Notes: generated by a model not told the origin, from the sequence alone. Shown: positions 37,472 through 46,864, counted from the stretch's first letter. The stretch is 64,000 nt of DNA from Croceibacterium sp. TMG7-5b_MA50 (GCF_039830145.1 NZ_CP156082.1:1010001-1074000), one strand, 5' to 3'. Numbers and translations are program-made.

Positions 37472-39973
37472 ATGATGAAGGCGACACCTATCCTGCTGGC
37501 GACCACCATGCTGGCACTGCCCCTGCCGGTGCTGGCGCAAAGCGCCGCCGAAGTGGCAGCGACCCCGGACGATGCCAGTGGCAGTGAAGCGGAGACGTTC
37601 GGCGACGAGATCGTCGTCACGGCCGTTCCGCAGGGCACCAACCGGCTCGACAGCTCGATCACCGTGAGTTCGATCAGCGCCGATTCGCTGGTGCAGCTGG
37701 CGCCCCGCACGTCGGGCGAGCTGCTGCGCAACCTGCCCGGCATCCGGGTCGAGGCATCGGGCGGCGACGGCAATGCCAACATCTCCGTCCGCGGCCTGCC
37801 GGTCGCCTCCGGCGGGTCAAAGTTCCTGCAATTGCAGGAGGATGGCCTGCCGATCCTGGAATTCGGCGACATCACGTTCGGCAATGCCGACATCTTCCTG
37901 CGCGCCGATTTCAACGTGCGCACCGTCGAATCGGTACGCGGTGGCTCGGCATCGACCTTCGCCTCCAACTCGCCGGGCGGGGTCATCAACTTCATCAGCA
38001 AGACGGGCGAGCAGGAAGGTGGCGCGGTCCAGTTGACCGCCGGACTGAATTATGACGAGTTCCGCCTGGACTTCGACCAGGGTGGGCGGCTGTCAGACAG
38101 CCTGACCTACCACATCGGCGGGTTCCTGCGCACCGGCGACGGTCAGCGGGAGGTCGGCTATTCCGCCGTGCAGGGCGGGCAGATCCGCGCCAACATTACC
38201 AAGTCGTTCGACGGCGGCGGTTACCTGCGCCTGCACGCCAAGTACCTGAACGATCGGGCGATCGCCTACCTGCCCAACCCGGTGTTCGTCGCCGGCAGCG
38301 ATGCCGACCCCGATTACCGTGACCTGCCCAACTTCTCCATCAACAGCGACACGCTGCATAGCCGATATATCCAGAGCGCGCTGACCCTGGACGGATCGAA
38401 CGAGCCGGCCCGCCGCTCCATCGATGACGGACAGCATCCGATGGTCGCCTCCATCGGGCTGGAGGCGAAGGTTCCGCTGTCGGACGACTGGGACCTGATC
38501 GAACGGTTCCGTTACGCCGACATCTCCGGCGACTTCGTGGCGCCCTTCCCCGCCGCCGCGGGCGCCGCCCAGACACTCGCCAACGGGCTGGGTGGCCCCG
38601 GCGCGCAGCTGTTCTATGCCAGCGGACCGATGACCGGGCAGCGGATCGCCGATCCGGCGACACTGGGCGGCAACGGGCTGCTGGCCAATGTCGTGCTGTT
38701 CGACGTGGACCTGCAGAGCCTGAACAACCTCACCAACGATGTCCGCATCACCGGTTCCATCCCGCTGGGCGAACAGACGCTGGCGGTCACGGGCGGCCTC
38801 TACGCCTCCCGCCAGGAGATCGTGACGGACTGGCTGTGGACCTCCTTCGTCCAGACGGTGGAAGGTGACGGGCGTTCGGTGCTGGTGGATGTACGCACCG
38901 CCGCCGGGGTGCCGGTGACGCAGAGCGGCGTACCCGGCTATTCGGCGAGCTTCTTCGGCAATTGCTGCCGGCGCAGCTACGACCTCGACTACACCACGTT
39001 GGCGCCGTTCGCCCAGTTCGGGCTCGATCTCGACCGGATCAACCTCGATGCGTCGGTCCGGTACGACTTCGGAGAGGCCGGCGGCAGCGTTGCGGGCGCG
39101 GACCTGGGCGCGGCGTTCGGGCCGGGCGTCGTGATCCGCGACATCAACGGGGATGGCGTCATCGCCGCGCCCGAGCGGCAGGTGGCGGTGATCCCGTCGC
39201 GTCGCTCGCCGGTCGATTACGACTATGACTACCTGTCCTATTCCGCCGGCGTGAACTTCCGCGTCACCGGTGCGGCGGCGCTGTTCGCCCGGTACAGCCG
39301 TGGCGGGCGCGCCAATGCGGACCGGCTGACCTTCGGCCCGTCTATCAACCCCGTCACCGGCGGACTGGTCGATGCGGGCGCGGCGGTCGATTTCGTGCGG
39401 CAGCTGGAAGGCGGCTTCAAGTACCGGGGCGACGGCGTGTCGTTCTACGCCACCGGCTTCTGGGCGCGGACGGAGGAGCAGAACTTCGAGGCGACGACGC
39501 AGCGCTTCTTCAACCGCAATTACGAGGCGAAGGGCGTGGAGCTGGAAGGACGGGTCACGCGCGGGCCGTTCACGCTGAGCGCCGGGGGCACCTACACCGA
39601 TGCGGAGATCACGCGCGACGCGCTGAACCCGGCGGTGGTCGGCAATCGGCCGCGGCGGCAGGCGCGCTTCATCTACCAGGTGACGCCGCAGGTCGATTTT
39701 GATGCGGTCAGCTTCGGCGCGAACGTCATCGGCACGAGCGCCAGCTACGCGCAGGACACCAACGAGCTGGAGATGCCCGGCTATGCCCAGGTCAACGCCT
39801 TCGTGGCGTTCCGCCCGACGGACCAGATCACGGTCACGCTGAACGGCAACAACCTGTTCGGGGAGACCGGCATCACGGAGGTGGAGGAAGGCGCGATCCC
39901 GGCGAACGGCATCGTCAGGGCACGCTCCATCACCGGGCGCACGATCTCTGCCGCGGTGCGGTTCGGGTTCTGA
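37472..39973 (+). CDS. TonB-dependent receptor of the sugar locus
   Basis: An 833-residue outer-membrane receptor. Signal peptide (cleavage near V-L-A-Q-S), TonB box E-I-V-V-T-A-V, plug domain with L-L-R-N-L-P-G-I-R-V-E-A and N-I-S-V-R-G-L-P, G-G-S-A-S-T-F-A-S-N-S-P-G-G-V-I-N-F, then a 22-strand-type barrel ending in R-F-G-F. A GGGAGTGAGAGG stretch precedes ATG 37472. First gene of a run that continues into the GH68 enzyme and fructokinase with only 7 bases and then an ATGA overlap between genes; I infer sucrose or fructo-oligosaccharide uptake. Confidence 0.9.
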   Translation: MMKATPILLATTMLALPLPVLAQSAAEVAATPDDASGSEAETFGDEIVVTAVPQGTNRLDSSITVSSISADSLVQLAPRTSGELLRNLPGIRVEASGGDGNANISVRGLPVASGGSKFLQLQEDGLPILEFGDITFGNADIFLRADFNVRTVESVRGGSASTFASNSPGGVINFISKTGEQEGGAVQLTAGLNYDEFRLDFDQGGRLSDSLTYHIGGFLRTGDGQREVGYSAVQGGQIRANITKSFDGGGYLRLHAKYLNDRAIAYLPNPVFVAGSDADPDYRDLPNFSINSDTLHSRYIQSALTLDGSNEPARRSIDDGQHPMVASIGLEAKVPLSDDWDLIERFRYADISGDFVAPFPAAAGAAQTLANGLGGPGAQLFYASGPMTGQRIADPATLGGNGLLANVVLFDVDLQSLNNLTNDVRITGSIPLGEQTLAVTGGLYASRQEIVTDWLWTSFVQTVEGDGRSVLVDVRTAAGVPVTQSGVPGYSASFFGNCCRRSYDLDYTTLAPFAQFGLDLDRINLDASVRYDFGEAGGSVAGADLGAAFGPGVVIRDINGDGVIAAPERQVAVIPSRRSPVDYDYDYLSYSAGVNFRVTGAAALFARYSRGGRANADRLTFGPSINPVTGGLVDAGAAVDFVRQLEGGFKYRGDGVSFYATGFWARTEEQNFEATTQRFFNRNYEAKGVELEGRVTRGPFTLSAGGTYTDAEITRDALNPAVVGNRPRRQARFIYQVTPQVDFDAVSFGANVIGTSASYAQDTNELEMPGYAQVNAFVAFRPTDQITVTLNGNNLFGETGITEVEEGAIPANGIVRARSITGRTISAAVRFGF

Positions 39974-39980
39974 GGCGATC

Positions 39981-41105
39981 ATGGCGAGCGACGTGATCGA
40001 GACCTTCCGCTGGACCCCCGCGCATGTGGCCGCGATCGGCCGCGGCGCGGGGGCGGCGCCGCTGATCGGGGCGGTCGCTCCGGTCCTGCCGGGGATCGAC
40101 ATCTGGGACCACTGGCCCGTCACCGATCGGGCGGGTCGCACGTTGGCGTTTCCAGGCGGGCCACTCGTCATCGCCCTGACGGCGCCGGTACTGCCGGACC
40201 CGGACGATCGGCACGCGATCGCCCGCCTGCGCCTGCTGCAGGCGGGTCCGGACGGTTGGCGCGATTTCGGCCATCTGCTTCCCGACACGCTCAATCCTGG
40301 CAGCCGCGAATGGGCGGGCACGGCGGTGCTGGAAGCGGACGGGCAGACGCTGTCGCTCTACTACACGGCCGCCGGTCGGCGTGGGGAGGCCGTGACCAGT
40401 TTCGCGCAGCGCCTGCTGCTGACGCAAGGGCGGCTGGTCATGGACGAACGGTCGGCGCAGGTCACCGGCTGGACCGAGCCGGTCGAGATCGTGGTGCCGG
40501 ATGACGTGACATACCAGGCGGACATGGCAGGGGGCGGCGCGGTCGGTGCGATCAAGGCGTTTCGCGACCCCTTCCCCATCATCGATCCGGCCACCGGGAT
40601 CGAGCATGTGCTGTTCACCGCATCGCTGGCCGGATCGCCCAGTGCATGGAACGGCTTGATCGGCATGGCGCGGCGGGACAAGGCGGGCTGGACCCTGCTG
40701 CCGCCCCTGGTCGATGCCGACGGGCTCAACAACGAGCTGGAGCGGCCGCACATCGTGCGCCATGATGGGCGGATGCTGCTGTTCTGGTCGACCCAGGCCA
40801 AGGTGTTCGCCGATGGCGGGCCGCGCGGGCCCACCGGCTTGTACGGGCTGGTGGCGGACAGCCTGTATGGCCCGTGGCGACCGCTGAACGGGACCGGACT
40901 GGTCCTGGCCAATCCGGTGGAGGCGCCGTTCCAGGCCTATAGCTGGCTTGTGCTGGACGATCTCAGCGTGTGGAGCTTCGCCGACCTGTTGGGTCTGGCG
41001 GAAGCGCCAGGCTCAGTCACGGAAACCCGCGCGGCATTCGGCGGTACGCCTGCGCCCGTCCTGCACCTTGAGGTGGACGGTGACAGCGTGCGGGTAACGG
41101 CATGA
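39981..41105 (+). CDS. GH68 family glycoside hydrolase, small cytosolic form
   Basis: A 374-residue GH68 enzyme, the family of levansucrase, inulosucrase and beta-fructofuranosidase. The catalytic triad can be placed: nucleophile D43 in W-D-H-W-P, transition-state stabiliser D196 in R-D-P, acid/base E254 in E-L-E-R-P. E-W-A-G-T-A (110-115) matches the conserved W-S-G-S-A box. It is shorter than secreted levansucrases and has no signal peptide, so it should act inside the cell. Placed between a sugar receptor and a fructokinase it more likely hydrolyses sucrose than builds levan; that is inference. Confidence 0.87.
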   Translation: MASDVIETFRWTPAHVAAIGRGAGAAPLIGAVAPVLPGIDIWDHWPVTDRAGRTLAFPGGPLVIALTAPVLPDPDDRHAIARLRLLQAGPDGWRDFGHLLPDTLNPGSREWAGTAVLEADGQTLSLYYTAAGRRGEAVTSFAQRLLLTQGRLVMDERSAQVTGWTEPVEIVVPDDVTYQADMAGGGAVGAIKAFRDPFPIIDPATGIEHVLFTASLAGSPSAWNGLIGMARRDKAGWTLLPPLVDADGLNNELERPHIVRHDGRMLLFWSTQAKVFADGGPRGPTGLYGLVADSLYGPWRPLNGTGLVLANPVEAPFQAYSWLVLDDLSVWSFADLLGLAEAPGSVTETRAAFGGTPAPVLHLEVDGDSVRVTA

Positions 41106-42007
41106 TGGAAGAACCGATCGTCGCCTCGCTGGAGCTGGGCGGCACCAAGTGCATCGCGGCCGTATCGCTGGGAACGGACGTCCTGCGGATGACCGCCTTG
41201 CCCACGGGTGACGAGCCGCACATCGTGCTCGCCACGCTGCTCGACCTGCTGGCGCAATGGCGCGGCAATCATCCGTTCGTGGCGATCGGCGTCGCCAGCT
41301 TCGGCCCGATAGCGCTGGACCCGGCCGATCCAGAGTTCGGCCGCATCTTGCAGACACCCAAGCCGGGCTGGTCCGGCTTCGACGTGCGCGGCGCCGTCAG
41401 CGCGCGCTTCGACCTGCCGCTGGCGATCGACACCGACGTCGCGGGTGCGGCGCTGGCGGAAGGGCGCTGGGGCGCGGCGCGCGGCTGCGCCACCCATTGC
41501 TACCTGACGATCGGCACGGGGATCGGGCTGGGCCTGGTGACCGATGGCCGCGTCCACCACGGCACCTTACATCCGGAGGCCGGGCACCTCCCCGTGCGGC
41601 GTGTGGCGGGCGACGGCTTCGCCGGCATCTGCCCGTTCCATGGCGATTGCCTGGAAGGGCTGGCCAGCGGCCCCGCGATCGCCGCGCGAACGGGCCGCGC
41701 CGGACCGGACATCGCGGACGACGATCCGGTCTGGTCGCTGGTCGCCCGTGAGGTCGCGGACCTCATGACCACGCTGATCCTGGTGGTGGCGCCCCACCGC
41801 ATCGTCGTGGGCGGCGGGGTCGCAAGCCAGCGGCCCGGTCTGCTGGAGGCGATCAGGGCAGCGACCGTGCAGCGCATGGGCCATTATCTGCCGGGCTGCG
41901 ACGAAGCCGGCATGGCGCGGCTTATCGTGCCGCCAGCGCTGGCCCATGCCGGGCCACTGGGCGCATCGGCCCTGGCGCTGGATGCGCTGGGACACGCCGC
42001 GGCCTGA
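41102..42007 (+). CDS. ROK family fructokinase
   Basis: A 301-residue ROK-family sugar kinase. N-terminal ATP loop L-E-L-G-G-T-K-C, active-site D-T-D-V-A-G-A-A-L-A-E-G-R-W-G-A, T-I-G-T-G-I-G-L-G and the zinc-type stretch H-P-E-A-G-H with C-P-F-H-G-D-C-L-E-G match bacterial fructokinases (Mak/ScrK ROK type). It would phosphorylate the fructose freed by the GH68 enzyme. The ATG overlaps the GH68 stop (ATGA). Last gene of the sugar operon. Confidence 0.9.
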   Translation: MMEEPIVASLELGGTKCIAAVSLGTDVLRMTALPTGDEPHIVLATLLDLLAQWRGNHPFVAIGVASFGPIALDPADPEFGRILQTPKPGWSGFDVRGAVSARFDLPLAIDTDVAGAALAEGRWGAARGCATHCYLTIGTGIGLGLVTDGRVHHGTLHPEAGHLPVRRVAGDGFAGICPFHGDCLEGLASGPAIAARTGRAGPDIADDDPVWSLVAREVADLMTTLILVVAPHRIVVGGGVASQRPGLLEAIRAATVQRMGHYLPGCDEAGMARLIVPPALAHAGPLGASALALDALGHAAA

Positions 42008-42361
42008 TGGCGGCGGCTCTCTGCTACCGGCTCAACTGCATCACGCAACCGCTACGGGCGAAGCGGCGACCATGTGGCTCCGTAAGCCAATGCATGTCTT
42101 CTACTGAGACACAGTACGGTAAAGCGTGGCGTATGCGCGATTGACCGCGCAAATGCTTTCCATATGGTCACAGCCGCAAGTATTGGGGCGGCTTTGACCA
42201 TGATGTTTATCAAGTTTAGCGCTCTTGTATCTTGGTTCAACAGAAAGAAATGCCCGCACAAAAGCGCCGGGTGCACGATGATCCGGCCTTGCGACGTCTG
42301 CTGGGAGGACGATTGCTTCCGGCTCTAATGCGAGCGCCGCATGTTGATCCGGAAATAAGGG
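42008..42361. other. 354-base intergenic region
   Basis: Less GC-rich than its surroundings. I see no recognisable gene or clear terminator in it. The only frame worth noting is the small cysteine-rich one at 42200-42328 (separate entry). Confidence 0.5.
42200..42328 (+). CDS. Possible small cysteine-rich protein (speculative)
   Basis: A 42-codon frame (M-M-F-I-K-F-S-A-L...) with five cysteines in its second half, including P-C-D-V-C-W and D-D-C, and a basic N-terminal half. No clear ribosome-binding site and no recognised family. Could be chance in a gene-free stretch. Confidence 0.15.
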   Translation: MMFIKFSALVSWFNRKKCPHKSAGCTMIRPCDVCWEDDCFRL

Positions 42362-42445
42362 TGGTGCCCCTGGCCAGACTCGAACTGGCACTCCAAAGGA
42401 ATCCGATTTTGAGTCGGACGCGTCTACCAATTCCACCACAGGGGC
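42362..42445 (-). tRNA. tRNA-Leu (anticodon CAA)
   Basis: Minus strand. Acceptor GCCCCTG pairs with CAGGGGC, D-arm and long variable arm typical of leucine tRNA, anticodon loop C-T-CAA-A-A, T-arm with GTTCGAGTC, discriminator A and encoded CCA (42362-42364). Reads UUG. Confidence 0.97.
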
Positions 42446-42461
42446 ATTTCAGGACATGCCG

Positions 42462-42490
42462 GCCCTAGCGGGCCATGCGCAGCCCCGCAA
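42462..42490 (-). promoter_or_regulatory. Possible promoter of tRNA-Leu
   Basis: Minus strand TTGCGG (42485-42490), 17 bases, TAGGGC (42462-42467), ending 17 bases before the tRNA 5' end. Lies in the gap after suhB. Confidence 0.35.
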
Positions 42491-42496
42491 GTCGGC

Positions 42497-43318
42497 TCAG
42501 TCCCGGATCGCGCCGGCCAGCAGCTTGTGCAGCCGGGAATGCAGCGGATCGTTGCCGGCCAGCACCTGATCCGCGCAGATCGGCAGCGACCGGCCACGGA
42601 AATCGGTGACGAAGCCGCCCGCTTCCCGCACTAGCAAGCAGCCAGCGGCGGAGTCCCACAGGTTCAGCCCGCTTTCCCAGAAACCGTCATATCGGCCCGC
42701 TGCCACCCAGGCGAGGTCGAGCGCGGCGGAGCCGAAGCGGCGGATGCCGGCAACCTCCGGCCCGATCGCGCCAAAGATGCGGCCCCATTGCTGGAAATCG
42801 CCATGCCCGGCGAAGGGAGTGCCGGTGGCGATCAGCGCCTCCGACAGCTGGCGGCGACCGGACACGCGCAGCCGCCCGTCATGCAGCCATGCGCCGCGGC
42901 TCTTTTCCGCCCAGAAGCTTTCGTCGGTGATCGGCTGGTACACCAGAGCGGCGGTGACATCGCCCCAGCCGCTGCCGTCCAGCTTCGGTTCCTGCACCGC
43001 GATGCTGATCGCGAAATGCGGGATGCCGTGCAGGAAGTTGCTGGTCCCATCCAGCGGGTCGATGATCCAGCGCGGTTCACGCGGATCGCCTTCGATCTCG
43101 CCCGCTTCCTCCAGCAGGAAGCCCCAGCCGGGACGGGCGGCACGCAGTTCGTCCCACAGGGTGCGTTCCGCCTGCATGTCGGCGCGGCTGACGAAGTCCG
43201 CCGGCCCCTTGCGGCTGACCTGCAGGTGCTCGATCTCGCCGAAATCACGGCGCAGCTTGCCGCCCGCCTTGCGCGCGGCGCGCTCCATCACGCGGATCAG
43301 GCCGGTAATCGCTGCCAT
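42497..43318 (-). CDS. suhB: Inositol monophosphatase family protein (SuhB-like)
   Basis: A 273-residue Mg-dependent phosphatase of the inositol monophosphatase family, cytosolic. Metal-binding motif D-P-L-D-G-T-S-N-F (W-I-I-D-P-L-D-G-T) and the E-E-A-G motif upstream are present; the C-terminal W-D-S-A-A-G-C-L-L-V-R-E-A-G signature is intact. In related bacteria SuhB also supports rRNA transcription. Located 6 bases downstream of efp on the same strand, so probably co-transcribed. Confidence 0.9.
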   Translation of the reverse strand: MAAITGLIRVMERAARKAGGKLRRDFGEIEHLQVSRKGPADFVSRADMQAERTLWDELRAARPGWGFLLEEAGEIEGDPREPRWIIDPLDGTSNFLHGIPHFAISIAVQEPKLDGSGWGDVTAALVYQPITDESFWAEKSRGAWLHDGRLRVSGRRQLSEALIATGTPFAGHGDFQQWGRIFGAIGPEVAGIRRFGSAALDLAWVAAGRYDGFWESGLNLWDSAAGCLLVREAGGFVTDFRGRSLPICADQVLAGNDPLHSRLHKLLAGAIRD

Positions 43319-43324
43319 GACCCG

Positions 43325-43888
43325 TCAGCCGGCCTTCCCGACATAGGTACGTTCGTACACGTCGACGACGATCCGCGTGCCGCTGCCGATATGCGGCGGC
43401 ACCATCACGCGCACGCCGTTGTCGAGGATCGCCGGCTTGTAGGAGGAGGAGGCGGTCTGCCCCTTCACCACGGCGTCAGCCTCCACAATGGTGGCTTCCA
43501 CCGTGTCGGGCAGTTGCACGCTGATCGGCTTCTCGTCCCACAGTTCCAGCATCACCTCCATCCCGTCCTGCAGGAAGGCGGCGGCATCGCCGAGCAGGTC
43601 GGACGGCAACTGGATCTGGTCGTAGGTATCCTTGTCCATGAACACCAGCATGTCGCCTTCGGCGTACAGGTACTGATAGTCCTTGGTATCCAGGCGCACC
43701 CGCTCGATCGTGTCGGCGCTGCGGAAGCGGACGTTGGTCTTGCGGCCGTCCTGAAGGTTCTTCATCTCGACCTGCATGTAGGCGCCGCCCTTGCCCGGCT
43801 GGGTGTGCTGGATCTTGGCGACCTTCCAGATGCCGCCTTCATATTCCAGGATATTGCCGGGACGAATGTCCACGCCGCTGATCTTCAT
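43325..43888 (-). CDS. efp: Elongation factor P
   Basis: Helps ribosomes through polyproline stretches. 187 residues, three beta-barrel domains. The modified loop reads Q-P-G-K-G-G-A with K33, a lysine as in EpmA-modified factors; arginine-type rhamnosylated loops are excluded. The C-terminal E-P signature region ([10 protein letters not shown]) is present. Start ATG 43888 ([12 protein letters not shown]) is the family start. Confidence 0.96.
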   Translation of the reverse strand: MKISGVDIRPGNILEYEGGIWKVAKIQHTQPGKGGAYMQVEMKNLQDGRKTNVRFRSADTIERVRLDTKDYQYLYAEGDMLVFMDKDTYDQIQLPSDLLGDAAAFLQDGMEVMLELWDEKPISVQLPDTVEATIVEADAVVKGQTASSSYKPAILDNGVRVMVPPHIGSGTRIVVDVYERTYVGKAG

Positions 43889-43984
43889 CGCTGTGCAAGC
43901 CTTCAAGGGATGGGAAAGACTGGCGCGCCGTAGCTTGTGGCGCGCGGCATGGCAATGCGGGGCATGGATCGCTAGATAGCGGGC

Positions 43985-44380
43985 ATGAACATGCGAACCC
44001 ACCGCCTGGCGCCGCTTGCGATCATCCCTGCGCTGCTTGCCCTGCCCACCGCGCTGCCGGCGCAGACTGCCGGGGAGACTCCGCCACGACACGGTGGCGA
44101 TATCGGCGTGGTGCAACAGGGGCTGTATGTCTGCGAATTGCCCGATCCCCGCGCCCCGTCACGCGGCGTGGTGCAGGACGGCGCCGGTTTCCGCATCCTC
44201 GATGCGTCCCGCTACATCTCCGACGAGGGCACCGGGACGTATCTGCGCCGGGGTGACAGGATGATCCTGTCGAGCGGCCCGCGCCGGGGCGAAAGCTACC
44301 ACATCGTCACGCCCGGCTTTTTCAGGAAGCTGGAGGGCGGCAGCCCCGGCCGGCTGCGCTGCATCCGCCGCGGACGGTAG
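43985..44380 (+). CDS. Secreted hypothetical protein
   Basis: A 131-residue protein with a signal peptide ([13 protein letters not shown], cleavage near L-P-A-Q-T). The mature part has G-L-Y-V-C-E-L-P and R-L-R-C-I-R, two cysteines that could pair, and no domain I recognise. Divergent from efp with a 96-base gap; ends 3 bases from the convergent M23 peptidase. Start may be ATG 43985 or 43991. Confidence 0.7.
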   Translation: MNMRTHRLAPLAIIPALLALPTALPAQTAGETPPRHGGDIGVVQQGLYVCELPDPRAPSRGVVQDGAGFRILDASRYISDEGTGTYLRRGDRMILSSGPRRGESYHIVTPGFFRKLEGGSPGRLRCIRRGR

Positions 44381-44383
44381 GCG

Positions 44384-44983
44384 TCAGCCCCCGCCGAGCA
44401 GCGGATACGGGTTGATGGCGCGTGCAGGTTCCCACCACTCGGAATCGGGGGTGGTGCGCAGTACGGCGAAGTGAAGATGGGGTGCCGCAGCATCGGCGTT
44501 GCCGGTCGCGCCGACCGTGCCGACCACCTGCCCGGCCTGGACCTGCTGCCCTTCGGCAAGACCGGGCGCATAGGATTGCAGGTGCGCGTAGTAATGCAGC
44601 ATGCGGCCGTCGGCTGACCGGATATAGATGGTGAGGCCGCCGGCGCGGCTGGTGAACAGCTTCTCCACCCGCCCGGCGGCCGCCGCCTGCACCGGCGTCC
44701 CGGCGGGGGCCATGATGTCGAGCGCCTGATGCGTGCGCTCCTCCTCCCCCTCCTCCCCGCGGGGATCGGTGAAGGTATCGCTGAGGTCAGTCGCCACGAC
44801 GCCTTGCACGGGGATGACCCAGCCGCCCTGCATGGCCATGGGACGGCGGGCGCCATCGGTGGAGGCAACACTCGTGCCGCCGCCATACTGCTCCGTCAGC
44901 CATCCTCCACCCACCACGATCCAGGCCGCGCTGGTCAGGGTGGCGGTGACGACAATGGTCAGCAGGCGATCTGCGAGGCGCAT
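44384..44983 (-). CDS. M23 family metallopeptidase
   Basis: A 199-residue membrane-anchored LytM-type peptidase with one N-terminal membrane segment. Zinc motif H-Q-A-L-D-I (H-x3-D) and H-L-H-F-A-V (H-x-H) are both present, along with G-T-P-V-Q-A-A-A-A-G-R-V. It should cut peptidoglycan cross-links or act as an amidase activator. Four bases downstream of the L,D-transpeptidase gene on the same strand, so the two cell-wall genes form an operon. Confidence 0.88.
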   Translation of the reverse strand: MRLADRLLTIVVTATLTSAAWIVVGGGWLTEQYGGGTSVASTDGARRPMAMQGGWVIPVQGVVATDLSDTFTDPRGEEGEEERTHQALDIMAPAGTPVQAAAAGRVEKLFTSRAGGLTIYIRSADGRMLHYYAHLQSYAPGLAEGQQVQAGQVVGTVGATGNADAAAPHLHFAVLRTTPDSEWWEPARAINPYPLLGGG

Positions 44984-44987
44984 GACG

Positions 44988-46178
44988 TCAGGCCTGGAAC
45001 AGGACTTCGGTGGAACCGGTCACCATCTGGGCGAGGCGCGCCGCATCCCAGTTGGTCAGGCGCACGCAGCCATGGCTTTCCGCGCGGCCGATCGTCTGCG
45101 GCTCCGGCGTGCCGTGGATGCCGTAATGATCCTTGGTGAGGTCAATCCACACGACCCCGACCGGTCCGTTCGGCCCCGGAGGCAATTGCTGTTCCTCGAC
45201 CGAGTCCGACACGTCCCAGAACAGGTCCGGATCGAACGCGAAGGTGGGATTATAGGACGTACCGTTGATGCCCCATTCGCCCAGCGGCAGCGGATCATGG
45301 CTGGACCCGGTGGTGACGGTGAACAGCGCGATCAGCTTGTCGCCCTTGTCATACGCCTTCAGCGTGCCGGCGGACTTGTCTACGACGATGCGGGCGGCCT
45401 CCGGCTGCTCGCTGCCGACGCCCAGGCTGGCGAGCGTCGCAAGCCATTCCTTGTTCTCGACATTCGCGGGCACGATGCGGTCGGCGCCCACATTGGGCAC
45501 GCGAATTTCCTGCCCCGCCCGCAGCAGCGGACGTGGCGGGGTGCTGGTGACGGACGGCGTCGCGGTTGGCCGGTCGACCGGGGCCGGCGGCGCGACATTG
45601 TCGCGCGCGGCGGGGCGACCATTGGGGTTCAGCGCGTGGAGCACCTCCACCGTGGTATGGAACCGTTCGGCCAGTGCCTCGTCCAGGCTGGCATAGCCGA
45701 TCCGCTGCAGCTTCGCCTGGTCGGCATAGTCGGCGGGGATCGGGCGATACTGACCCTGGCCCCAGCCCTGCGGCACCGTGACCACGCGGGTCGCCGGGAT
45801 GTTGTTCCACCGGGCCAAGGCGGCGCGGGTCGGCTCGTCGAACTCGCCCGTCACCTCCAGCCCGTTCGCCTCCTGGAAACCCTGCAGCGCGTTGGTGGTG
45901 GACAGGCCGGTGCGACCGTCGATCACGCCGGGGCCGAACCCCAGCCGTTCCAGCACTACCTGCGCCTGCATCAGCGGGCGCGGGTCGCTGTCGGCGATGT
46001 CCACATCGGCCTGCTGCCCGGGGGCGGGATCGTCGGAGGCCATGGCGTCTGCGCCTGGCGCCTCGCCCGCGGCGCTTGCCGCCTCCTCCTGATCCGGATT
46101 GTCCGTTCCGTTGAAGCCGCAGGCGGCCAGGGCCAGGCCGAGTGCCAGCAGCGGTGCGGTCAGGATCGTGGTGCGCAT
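44988..46178 (-). CDS. L,D-transpeptidase lipoprotein with peptidoglycan-binding domain
   Basis: A 396-residue envelope lipoprotein. Lipobox L-A-A-C (C20), then an acidic linker, a peptidoglycan-binding helical domain (Q-V-V-L-E-R-L-G-F-G-P-G...A-L-Q-G-F-Q), and a C-terminal YkuD domain with the catalytic signature H-G-T-P-E-P...S-H-G-C-V-R-L-T-N. The cysteine would form 3-3 peptidoglycan cross-links or attach proteins to the wall. Upstream of the M23 peptidase in the same operon. Confidence 0.9.
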   Translation of the reverse strand: MRTTILTAPLLALGLALAACGFNGTDNPDQEEAASAAGEAPGADAMASDDPAPGQQADVDIADSDPRPLMQAQVVLERLGFGPGVIDGRTGLSTTNALQGFQEANGLEVTGEFDEPTRAALARWNNIPATRVVTVPQGWGQGQYRPIPADYADQAKLQRIGYASLDEALAERFHTTVEVLHALNPNGRPAARDNVAPPAPVDRPTATPSVTSTPPRPLLRAGQEIRVPNVGADRIVPANVENKEWLATLASLGVGSEQPEAARIVVDKSAGTLKAYDKGDKLIALFTVTTGSSHDPLPLGEWGINGTSYNPTFAFDPDLFWDVSDSVEEQQLPPGPNGPVGVVWIDLTKDHYGIHGTPEPQTIGRAESHGCVRLTNWDAARLAQMVTGSTEVLFQA

Positions 46179-46228
46179 GTCTTCTCCCTTTTGGGTAAGA
46201 CAACCGCAACCGGGGCGTTTGGCTCCCC

Positions 46229-46864
46229 TTAGCGGGCGGCAGCGGCGAAGGCGCGCACCGCCGCGCTTTCGTCAAGACCATCGGCATTGGCCCAGACGCT
46301 GGCGGATATGGCCAGGAAATCGGCGCCCGCATCTATCAGCGGGCGGCAATTGGCGGGCGTGATGCCGCCGATCGCGACGCAGGGAATCTCCATCAGGCCG
46401 TGCCACCATTCCAGCAGGTCGGTGCCGGGCCGATGCTCGCTGGCCTTGGTCACGCTGGGATAGAAGGACCCGAAGGCGACATAGTCCGCGCCCGCGTCGC
46501 CAGCCTCCATCGCAAGGTGGCGGCTTGCATGGCAGGTGACGCCAATCTGCGCGTCGGGACCGAGCAGGCTGCGCGCCTCCCGCGGGTCGCCGTCACCCTG
46601 CCCCAGATGCACGCCGTCGGCCCCGATGCGCTTCGCCAGGCTGACATCGTCGTTGACGATGAAGGCGACGTCCCGCTCCGCACACAGGCGCTGCAGCGGC
46701 TCCGCCGCGCGGGCGCAGGCGTGCTGGTCCAGGTCCTTCAGCCGCAGCTGGAACGCCGCCACCGGCAGTGCCGGGTCGGCGGCGTCGATCGCGCGGGCGA
46801 GCCGGTCGGGGAAGGTGCCGGACACATCGGCGGGGGAGATCAGGTAGAGCTGGCAAGAGGACAT
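46229..46864 (-). CDS. thiE: Thiamine phosphate synthase ThiE
   Basis: Joins HMP diphosphate and thiazole phosphate to give thiamine phosphate. 211 residues, TIM-barrel. Recognisable motifs: L-Y-L-I-S-P at the start, F-I-V-N-D-D, D-G-V-H-L-G-Q-G-D, G-V-T-C-H-A-S, D-Y-V-A-F-G-S-F-Y-P-S and A-I-G-G-I-T-P. Start ATG 46864. No thiamine riboswitch is visible in the 45-base gap upstream. Confidence 0.9.
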   Translation of the reverse strand: MSSCQLYLISPADVSGTFPDRLARAIDAADPALPVAAFQLRLKDLDQHACARAAEPLQRLCAERDVAFIVNDDVSLAKRIGADGVHLGQGDGDPREARSLLGPDAQIGVTCHASRHLAMEAGDAGADYVAFGSFYPSVTKASEHRPGTDLLEWWHGLMEIPCVAIGGITPANCRPLIDAGADFLAISASVWANADGLDESAAVRAFAAAAR

